Source of the DNA: Acidobacteriaceae bacterium
GTDB taxonomy: Bacteria; Acidobacteriota; Terriglobia; Terriglobales; Acidobacteriaceae
DNA: 8,200 nucleotides
Reading direction: 5' to 3'
NCBI GenBank assembly: GCA_003156235.1
Contig: PMGP01000220.1
Location: 4,313-12,512, forward strand
Of this stretch, positions 1 to 5,900 are shown piece by piece. Under the pieces are notes generated by a model. The model was not told the DNA's origin, searched no databases, and saw only the letters and a program-made list of their open reading frames with translations. The position numbers and the translations under genes were made by a program. Within the stretch, counting starts at the first letter, position 1, and every line of letters starts with the position of its first letter.

Positions 1-252
1 GCTGCGGTCGGTCACGTCGTGGCTGTCGCCGGTGGTCCACTCCTTCACAACGCCGTCAACCAGCAGCGCGCGCACCTTGAGTTCCGTCTCGCCCGCAGCC
101 GCCCCGGCCGGATCGCCCACCTTCGAGTAAGCCACCTTCCGCGTCGCGCCCAGAACCACCACGTGCGCCTTGCGCGGCGCAGCCAGAATAGTTGGTGAGA
201 CAGAGAGCAATGTTACGATTGCAACGATTGCCAACCACGATTTTCTGTTCAT
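1..252 (-). CDS. Exported protein of unknown function, N-terminal part (runs off left edge)
   Basis: The first 84 codons of a gene are present and its 3' end lies outside the window. The ATG at 250-252 is preceded by a good ribosome binding site (AGGGAG at 261-266, 8 bases away), which fixes the start. Residues 1-25 form a clear Sec signal peptide: a basic start (MNRK), a hydrophobic core at about residues 6-23 and a likely cleavage near ILA-A-P. The mature part begins RKAHVVVLGATRKVAYSKVG and goes on with alternating short hydrophobic and charged stretches, which suggests beta structure. No catalytic motif is visible in the part present and I do not recognise the family. The product is probably periplasmic or surface-associated, because no further membrane segment or lipobox is seen. 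The 126-base gap to the upstream gene contains one copy of the hairpin repeat. Confidence 0.75.
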   Translation of the reverse strand, partial: MNRKSWLAIVAIVTLLSVSPTILAAPRKAHVVVLGATRKVAYSKVGDPAGAAAGETELKVRALLVDGVVKEWTTGDSHDVTDRS

Positions 253-260
253 GAAATCTG

Positions 261-266
261 CTCCCT
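261..266 (-). promoter_or_regulatory. Ribosome binding site of the left-edge exported protein gene
   Basis: The minus strand reads AGGGAG, 8 bases before the ATG at 250-252. It supports that start over any upstream alternative. Confidence 0.6.
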
Positions 267-280
267 ATGAACGAGGTTCC

Positions 281-338
281 GGTTGAGGCTCGTGGTATCC
301 CACCCTTCGCAAGGAACGCGAAGGATGGGGCAACCGGC
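281..338 (-). repeat. Dispersed hairpin repeat, copy 1 (REP-like, 58 bp)
   Basis: Read on the minus strand, this 58-bp element matches copy 2 (744-801, plus strand) at 54 of 58 positions without gaps. Its core is a 12-bp stem, 299-310 with 318-329, and a 7-base loop. On the minus strand the stem is CCCATCCTTCGC / GCGAAGGGTGGG, so all 12 positions pair in RNA (one is U.G). On the plus strand that position becomes a C-A mismatch. The element lies between the small membrane protein gene and the left-edge gene, in the orientation that folds fully in their transcript. There is no T run after it, so it is not a standard intrinsic terminator. Confidence 0.8.
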
Positions 339-378
339 CTGATTGCTGAAGACGCCTTTAGAGGAGCGGCGTCCCGAC

Positions 379-711
379 TCAGTGACGGGAAAAATCTATG
401 CCGATTGCAAGTAGCCACACCGCCGCAGTGACAAGCCACCACAGCCCTCGCTTGGACACCCTGTCGCGTAAGAGCAAGCCTCCCCATACGATGTCTGCCA
501 AGAGGAAGACTCCCAACACAGGCAACACTAGAGCCCACACGAAGGGCTCACCTGTGACAGGAACCATCCCATGCTCCTGCGGTATTCTCCAGCCGCGAGA
601 TGCAAGCACAAGATAGAGTACGATCCCGACCAGGTTGGCGGCCATGAAAGTGATGTCTAGAAGCTTCGCGGAACTGCCCGCTGGGCGATCTAAGCGTGTT
701 GTGGATGACAT
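379..711 (-). CDS. Small integral membrane protein with three predicted helices
   Basis: This gene encodes 110 residues from the ATG at 709-711; GGAAAGG at 722-728 is a plausible ribosome binding site 10 bases upstream. Three hydrophobic segments are visible at about residues 18-37, 57-81 and 89-107. The loop between helices 2 and 3 is strongly basic (RDRVSKRG), so by the positive-inside rule it should be cytoplasmic. That places the N-terminus (with R6, R9, K16) inside and the short His-tipped C-terminus (SRH) outside. The loop between helices 1 and 2 (WRIPQEHGMVPVTGEP) would then face the periplasm. No catalytic motif is seen and I do not recognise the family. The even hydrophobic pattern and a fitting ribosome binding site argue that it is a real gene. 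It starts 110 bases after the gatA stop codon on the same strand, with hairpin repeat copy 2 between them, so read-through transcription from gatA is possible but unproven. Confidence 0.7.
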   Translation of the reverse strand: MSSTTRLDRPAGSSAKLLDITFMAANLVGIVLYLVLASRGWRIPQEHGMVPVTGEPFVWALVLPVLGVFLLADIVWGGLLLRDRVSKRGLWWLVTAAVWLLAIGIDFSRH

Positions 712-743
712 AAGTATGTCGCCTTTCCAGAAGCCAGAGAGAA

Positions 744-801
744 GCCGGGTGCCCCATCCTTCGCGTTCTTTGCGAAGGGTGGGAAACCACGAACCTCAAC
801 C
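744..801 (+). repeat. Dispersed hairpin repeat, copy 2 (REP-like, 58 bp)
   Basis: The 58-bp element matches copy 1 at 54 of 58 positions but lies in the opposite orientation. Stem 753-764 (CCCATCCTTCGC) pairs with 772-783 (GCGAAGGGTGGG) around the loop GTTCTTT; the match outside the stem extends to GCCGG on the left and CCTCAACC on the right. It sits just downstream of gatA. In the gatA transcript (minus strand) the stem carries one C-A mismatch, whereas a plus-strand RNA would pair throughout. Confidence 0.8.
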
Positions 802-806
802 CGCGA

Positions 807-838
807 CCTGTTCCCTGTTCCCTATTCCCTGTTCCCTG
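807..838. repeat. 7-bp tandem repeat, (TTCCCTG/A) x4, covering the end of gatA
   Basis: Four head-to-tail heptamers occupy 811-838 on the plus strand: TTCCCTG, TTCCCTA, TTCCCTG, TTCCCTG, with a partial CCTG before them at 807-810. On the minus strand the unit is CAGGGAA, with one TAGGGAA variant. The gatA stop codon TAG (822-824) is formed by that variant unit, and the last GatA residues (GNRE) are encoded by the repeat. Because 7 is not a multiple of 3, a gain or loss of a unit between the gene body and the stop would change the reading frame. Confidence 0.85.
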
Positions 839-2294
839 CTCTTTCCACCGCACGCGCCACGCGGAAGGCCGTTCCCTCGTTCAGATGCGCCGCCAGCACT
901 TGCATCCCCACCGGCAAACCGGCCTTGGTCGCCCCGCACGGCACCGTCACGCCGCAGATGCCCGCCAAGCTCGCCGTCACCGTGTAAATGTCGGCCAGAT
1001 ACATGGCCAGCGGGTCGCCGGTCTTTTCGCCCAGCTTGAAGGCCGCAGTGGGCGCGGTAGGAGTGACAATCGCGTCCACCTCGGCGAAGGCGCGCAGATA
1101 CTCCTCGGCCAGCAGGCGCCGCACCTGCTGCGCCTTCAGATAGTAGGCGTCATAGTAGCCCGCGCTGAGCGCGTAAGTGCCCAGCAGAATGCGGCGCTTG
1201 ACCTCCGCGCCGAAGCCCTCCTCGCGCGAGTGCCGGTACATGTCGGCAAGAGTCGCTGAATCCTTTGAGCGGGGCCCGTAGCGCACGCCGTCAAAGCGCG
1301 CGAGATTCGCGCTGGCCTCGGCCGTGGCGATCAGATAGTAGACGGGAATGGCGTAACGGGTATTCGGCAGCGAGACCGGCTTCACCGCGCAGCCTGCGGC
1401 CTCGAGCGCGGCAATGCCCTTTTCAATAGCCGCGCGCACCTCCGGGTCGAGGCCCTCGGCAAAGTACTCTCTAGGCACGCCGATGCGTAGGCCCTCTGCC
1501 GGCTTGTCGCTCTCGGCAGCATAGTCGCGGACCGGAGCCGGCGAGCTGGTGGCGTCGTGCGGATCGTGCCCGGCGATCACGCTCAGCAGCGTGGCGGCGT
1601 CGCGCACGTTCGAGGCAAACGGCCCCACGCGGTCCAGCGATGAAGCGTAGGCGATCAGCCCGTATCGCGAGACGCGGCCATACGTCGGCAGGACGCCCAC
1701 TACCCCGCAAAAGCTGGCCGGCTGGCGAATCGAGCCGCCGGTGTCCGAGCCCAGCGTAGCCACGGCCAAATTAGCCGCCACCGCCGCCGCCGAGCCTCCG
1801 CTGGACCCGCCCGGAACCCGCTCCGTGTCCACCGGATTGCGCACCGGCCCGTAGGCCGAGTTCTCGGTCGAGCTGCCCATAGCAAACTCGTCGCAGTTCA
1901 GCTTGCCCAGCAGCACCGCGCCCGCCGCCTCCAATTTGGCCACCGCCGTAGCGTCGTAAGGAGGCCGATAGCCTTGCAAAATCTTTGACCCCGCCGTAGC
2001 CGGAGCGCCCTTCATCACCAGAACGTCCTTGATGCCCACCGGAATTCCGGCTAAAACGCCAAGTGGGTCGCCCTTGGCGGCTGCGTCGTCCACGCGGGCG
2101 GCCTGGACAAGTGCGCGTTCTTTGGTCAGGCACAAGTAGGCGTTCAGCCGCGGATTTTTCTTCTCGATCCGCTCATAATAGCTGGCGGCAAGATCGATGG
2201 CTTTGGTGCGGCCTGTGGCAATCCCGGCCCTCAACTCGGCCAGAGTCTTCGGCTTTTCCACATAGCTTTCAGCAGGTTTGGCTTCGCTGGACAA
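822..2294 (-). CDS. gatA: Glutamyl-/aspartyl-tRNA(Gln/Asn) amidotransferase subunit A
   Basis: GatA is the glutaminase subunit of the cytoplasmic GatCAB complex. It releases ammonia from glutamine (or asparagine); the ammonia is passed to GatB, where Glu-tRNA(Gln) or Asp-tRNA(Asn) is amidated. The 490-residue product has the usual family length and the complete amidase-signature fold. The Ser-cisSer-Lys triad can be placed by spacing as K89 (GIPVGIKD), S164 (in PGGSSGGS) and S188 (in DTGGSIRQ); the 75- and 24-residue intervals equal those of characterised GatA (K79/S154/S178). PTYGRVSRYGL, SSLDRVGP and the C-terminal PVGMQVLA are further family marks. Translation most likely starts at TTG (2292-2294): there is no in-frame ATG before residue 94, an in-frame TAG lies a little upstream, and AAGGAAGG stands 5 bases away. 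It follows gatC by 174 bases, so the two are probably cotranscribed. Two oddities are the stop codon inside a 7-bp tandem repeat, and L202 where I expect a Lys before PTYGR. Confidence 0.97.
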   Translation of the reverse strand: MSSEAKPAESYVEKPKTLAELRAGIATGRTKAIDLAASYYERIEKKNPRLNAYLCLTKERALVQAARVDDAAAKGDPLGVLAGIPVGIKDVLVMKGAPATAGSKILQGYRPPYDATAVAKLEAAGAVLLGKLNCDEFAMGSSTENSAYGPVRNPVDTERVPGGSSGGSAAAVAANLAVATLGSDTGGSIRQPASFCGVVGVLPTYGRVSRYGLIAYASSLDRVGPFASNVRDAATLLSVIAGHDPHDATSSPAPVRDYAAESDKPAEGLRIGVPREYFAEGLDPEVRAAIEKGIAALEAAGCAVKPVSLPNTRYAIPVYYLIATAEASANLARFDGVRYGPRSKDSATLADMYRHSREEGFGAEVKRRILLGTYALSAGYYDAYYLKAQQVRRLLAEEYLRAFAEVDAIVTPTAPTAAFKLGEKTGDPLAMYLADIYTVTASLAGICGVTVPCGATKAGLPVGMQVLAAHLNEGTAFRVARAVERAGNRE

Positions 2295-2299
2295 TGGAA

Positions 2300-2307
2300 C
2301 CTTCCTT
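2300..2307 (-). promoter_or_regulatory. Ribosome binding site that fixes the TTG start of gatA
   Basis: The minus strand reads AAGGAAGG, with 5 bases between it and the TTG at 2292-2294. No ATG or GTG start is available near the conserved N-terminus, so this site decides the start. Confidence 0.6.
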
Positions 2308-2372
2308 GTTTCTTGCCTTATGACGGCCTATTTCAGCCTGTTTCTTTTGCCGATTTCCCCACAAATTCTCCG

Positions 2373-2418
2373 TGCCCCATCCTTTCGCCTTTTTTCTGGC
2401 GAAAGGGTGGGAAACCAC
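2373..2418 (+). repeat. Dispersed hairpin repeat, copy 3 (diverged, between gatC and gatA)
   Basis: This copy keeps the core TGCCCCATCC...GGGTGGGAAACCAC of copies 1 and 2, but its stem is longer: 2376-2389 (CCCATCCTTTCGCC) pairs with 2398-2411 (GGCGAAAGGGTGGG), 14 bp around an 8-base T-rich loop. Relative to copy 2, both arms have gained matching bases (T with A, and an outer-loop C with G), so pairing was kept. The outer flanks seen in copies 1 and 2 (GCCGG and CCTCAACC) are absent. It sits in the middle of the 174-base gap between gatC and gatA; in the minus-strand operon RNA the stem has one C-A mismatch. Confidence 0.75.
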
Positions 2419-2468
2419 AAAACTAATTGGGGCCGGATCGGGAAAGGCAAAATCCGGTCGTGTAGCAC

Positions 2469-2780
2469 CTACCGCTCAATCACCTTGGGAACCTTGAAGA
2501 AGACCCCATCGGTCTCCGGCGCTTGCTGCATTACGGCAGCCCGATCCAGAGAAGGCTGCACAACATCCGCGCGCAGCACACACACGCCCGCCCCATCCCT
2601 TAATTCGCTCACCTGCGCTAGCGGCGTCACGCCTTTCGTATCCAGCTCGTTCAACTGGGCCACATAGTCCAGAATCGCGTTCAAATCACGCAGCATCGCC
2701 GGGGTCTCCTCCGGCTTGAGCTCCAGGTGGGCCAGTTCGGCCACCCGCTCCACTTCTTCCACGGTCACTCTTGCGGTCAT
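2469..2780 (-). CDS. gatC: Glutamyl-/aspartyl-tRNA(Gln/Asn) amidotransferase subunit C
   Basis: GatC is the small subunit that wraps around and stabilises the GatA-GatB interface of the GatCAB transamidosome. With the ATG at 2778-2780 the product has 103 residues, normal for the family. Visible family marks are VEEVERVAELAHLEL (residues 7-21), RDLNAILDYVAQLNELDT (31-48) with the following VTPLAQV, and the C-terminal APETDGVFFKVPKVIE (87-102). The chosen start puts the conserved N-terminal helix close to the first residue and has GGGGA 5 bases upstream. An in-frame ATG at 2790-2792 would add four residues (MGIA) and has AGAAGG 6 bases upstream, so it is a real alternative. The open frame continues much further upstream, but that part has no GatC character and runs past the likely promoter at 2848-2875. 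It is followed by gatA; gatB must lie elsewhere in the genome. Confidence 0.95.
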   Translation of the reverse strand: MTARVTVEEVERVAELAHLELKPEETPAMLRDLNAILDYVAQLNELDTKGVTPLAQVSELRDGAGVCVLRADVVQPSLDRAAVMQQAPETDGVFFKVPKVIER

Positions 2781-2847
2781 TGCAATCCCCATGCGCGGCC
2801 TTCTGGGCGTCCGCTTGCGCGCGTCTTCAGTGAAGGCCCGAAGATAG

Positions 2848-2875
2848 AGTATAACTTTTTTTATCTTCCTTTCAG
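2848..2875 (-). promoter_or_regulatory. Candidate sigma-70-type promoter of gatC-gatA
   Basis: The minus strand has TATACT (2848-2853), one base off the -10 consensus, with CTGAAA (2870-2875, 4 of 6 matches to TTGACA) 16 bases upstream. The stretch between them is A/T-rich in an otherwise GC-rich region (AAAAAAAG run at about 2855-2862). Transcription would begin near 2841 and leave a leader of about 50-60 bases before gatC. The call rests on pattern alone. Confidence 0.45.
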
Positions 2876-2913
2876 CCTCCCACCGGCGTTGCCGACCCAC
2901 GTTGCATGAAACT

Positions 2914-2960
2914 GTAGCGCCGGCCTCCCGGCCGGATGTAGTGTGGACCTCCCGGTCTAC
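2914..2960. repeat. Two adjacent hairpins with identical TCCC loops
   Basis: On the plus strand CCGGCC-TCCC-GGCCGG (2920-2935) is followed after 7 bases by GTGGACC-TCCC-GGTCTAC (2943-2960), the second with one G.T pair. Both units share the central CC-TCCC-GG layout and similar flanks (TGTAG before the first, GTAGTG between them), as if one had been copied and diverged. They lie 28 bases beyond the stop codon of the giant exported protein and upstream of the gatC promoter. No T run follows on the minus strand, so a standard intrinsic terminator is not supported. A transcription barrier or an intergenic repeat family are the likely explanations. Confidence 0.55.
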
Positions 2961-2988
2961 GCTTGTTTCTTCCAAGCCTCCGCGCAGT

Positions 2989-5900
2989 TCAATCCACAAT
3001 CAGCGTGAGAGTGACTTGGTGCTGAACGCCATTCGAGATTGCGGTGACCACCACCGAATAAGTTCCCGGCGAGGTAATGCCGGAGCCAGAGCCAGGAACA
3101 GTTCCGCCCGAGAGGATGCCCGATGAGGTGCAACTGGAGACGCCGCCCATGAGGATCGCCAGCAACGCCACCAGCAGCAACGCCTTGCGCCCACGCCTCA
3201 GGGCAAACGGCGCGAGCAGCAGCCCGCAGGCCAGCGGAAGAGCGGGCCACGAGAGCGGAGGCGAGGAGTGAACCGAGGCCGTGGTCAGCCCAGTGGCAAT
3301 CTGCACGGTTACGTTTACCGTTGTGTTGGCGGGAACGATTTCGCTAGCGGGGTTGAAGATGCAGGACGAATACGCCGGCAGGGAGCCGCACTGGAAGGTG
3401 AACACGCCCTGGGAACCGAGACCCGGAGTAGACGACGAACATCCTTCCGCGCCACAAATTGACAGCGTGTAGTAGGCGGTCTGGCCGTTGGCGACGGTTT
3501 GAGTGGACGAGCCGGAGGGCACAACAGCGAAATCGAAACCCGTTCCCGATAGCGTCATGATCGAGCCCGGCGTCAACACGCTGTCGCTGACGGTCAGAGT
3601 TCCGCTCTGCGTCCCCACGCTCGTGGGCGCAAACTCCACGCCAACGGTGCAACTGGCCAGGGCCGCAAGAGTCGAGGGGCAGGCGTTGCTGACCAGCTTG
3701 AAGCCCGCCGAGACCGCGAGTGCAAGGCTGCGCAGGCTGGTCACAGGATCGGGATTGGTTATGGTCACCGTGACAGGACTGCTGAGCAGGCCCACTCCGG
3801 TTTGAGGGAAGCAATTCACGGCGGTCGTGCCAACGGAGCAGGGGCCGATCAAGCCGGGCTGGAACTGAACGGAACCCGGTACGCCGCCCGTCCCGCTAAG
3901 CAGCACAAGGGCCTGCGTCTGCGAGGAAGATGCAATGGTCAGCGTACCCGTGAAATTCCCATCAAGGGCAGGCGAGAAGACCACTCCGATTGTGCAGCTT
4001 GCCCCGGCGGCCAGGCTCGTGCCGCAGGTGTTCTGCGTCACGCTGAAGGGCGGCGTAACCGGGAAGGTGAGCGAGTTCGCCGCCGTGACTCCGTTGTTGG
4101 TGATGGTCACCTGGGCCGTGCTGGACTGGCCTGACGCGACAATAGGGAAGACAAGCTGCGCCGGGCTTACGTTGAGCCCCACCGGATTCTGGCTTGTACC
4201 GGTGAGCGGCACGGTGACCGGCGCGACGCCCGGGGTCGAAGAGGAGATTACCAGCGCGGCCATGCTTCCGCCCGCCGCGGCTGGAGTAAAGGTCACCTGC
4301 ACCGTGCAACTGCCGCCGTTGGCCAGAGTAGCGCCGCAGGTGGTTGAGCCGTAAGAAAAGCTGCTCGCCGAGAGCCCGATCATCTGGAAGCCCACATTGG
4401 CCAGCGGCGCTCCGCCAGTGTTGCTCACGGTCACCGTCTGCGCCGGGCTGGACTGGCCCACCGTCCCCGAAAAAGTCAGGCTGGCCGGGCTGACGCCCAG
4501 CACCGGCTGTGCCAGCCCCATCCCGCTCAAGGCCACCGTCTCGGGCTGTGTGCGCGTTACGTCGGAAATGCTCAGCGAGCCCGTCTGAGAGCCCGTCGTG
4601 GCCGGATCGAATTGCACGCTGATGGCGCAACTGGAGTTTGCCGCCAGGCTGGTCGAGCATTCGTTGGTCTGCTGGAAGGATCCGCTCACCGAAATGGCAA
4701 TGGAAATCAGCGTCACGGCGCCGCTGTTGGTCAGCGTCACGATCTGCGCGCTCGATAGCTGCCCGGCGTCCGTGCTGGGAAAGCTCAGGGATGTGACCGA
4801 GAGGGTGTCGGTTGCCGGACCCGACCCTCCCCCGCCTGCTCCCAGCAGGGGAGTCATCCAAATGCCGCGGCCGTAGGTGGCGGCCACAAGATTATGCACA
4901 CTGGCCGTTGCCGGCGCGGCGCTGAGCGCGACCACCGGAGCCTCCGGCAGCCCGCTTCCGAGGGGCGACCAGCATTCGAAAGGCACGCTGGCGCAGCTCG
5001 CAATCTGCTGCGTCGAATAGACCCCGATATCGGTGGCAATATAAACCGTGTTGGCGTCTTGCGGGTCCACCACCAGGCTGTTGGCCGGAGCCCAGGGCAG
5101 GAGGTTGGCCATCAAAGTTGTCCAGTGCGCCCCGCCGTCAGTCGAACGATACACCACCTGCACGTTTTTAGGCAGGGTCTGAAATCCCGCCACCGTTACG
5201 TACACCGTCTGCCCCGTCGTGTCGTGCGGATCAATGAACAGGCTGGAGATGTCAAACCCATAGTAGTTCATCGTGTGAGTGTCATTGGTCACCGCATTCA
5301 GCGTTGTCAAGTCCGTCCACGCCGACCACGTTCCGGTAGCGGCGTTATACGACGCGCTCAACACATGGCCGGACAGCGTCCCTCCTCCATTCGCCTCGCC
5401 ATACATGCCCACATAAACCACTTCCCCGCCGCTCGGCAGCGCCGTCGAATCAGGCAGCTCTATCGCGGCCATCGAGCGAATCAGCGCATCACCGCTGCAC
5501 GGCCCGCTCGACGCATGATTGTCAAAAATTGGACTGATCGCATCGCCTGAACTCCAGCCCACGCCGCTGGCCGGCCCGCGCCACACTCTGCAGGTCGCGA
5601 TCAGCAGCTTGGTGTTGTCCAACGGATCCACCAAAAAAGGCGCCGGAGAGTTCATTTTCAGCCCATCCTGCACTACGCCCGCGCTTGGATCGGTCGTCTT
5701 GTTGAGCACGGCGTTGAACGCGCCCGGCGTGCTTCCTTGCGGCGGCGTGCCCAGATAGATCGACACTCCCACCCCATTGTTCGCGTACCAGTTCATAGTG
5801 GTCACCGGATCAATCGCCACCGGCCCGCCCTCGCCGCCCAGAATCTCCGGCCAGTCCGTCGTCGTCCCCGTGGCGCTATTGACCCCCGCTGTTCCGATAG

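Noticed and set aside
351..373. Hairpin GACGCC/GGCGTC after the small membrane protein gene as a terminator
   Set aside because: The stem is only 6 bp with an 11-base loop, and no T run follows on the minus strand.
56..538. Minus-strand frame of 160 codons across the left-edge and small membrane protein genes
   Set aside because: It overlaps two better-supported starts, one with a signal peptide and good ribosome binding site, the other with three membrane helices. Its own composition is low in hydrophobic order and rich in Gly/Arg at the end.
548..853. Minus-strand frame beginning MRWKEQGTGNREQGTG
   Set aside because: It is a translation of the 7-bp repeat and the hairpin repeat, followed by an out-of-frame run through the small membrane protein gene.
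2781..2999. Upstream extension of the gatC reading frame
   Set aside because: The added 73 residues have no GatC similarity and would run through the candidate promoter and the tandem hairpins. GatC proteins are about 100 residues long.
4894..5550. Plus-strand open frame (218 codons) opposite the propeller region
   Set aside because: It is Arg/His-rich, without recognisable domains, and is antisense to clear Asp-box coding sequence.
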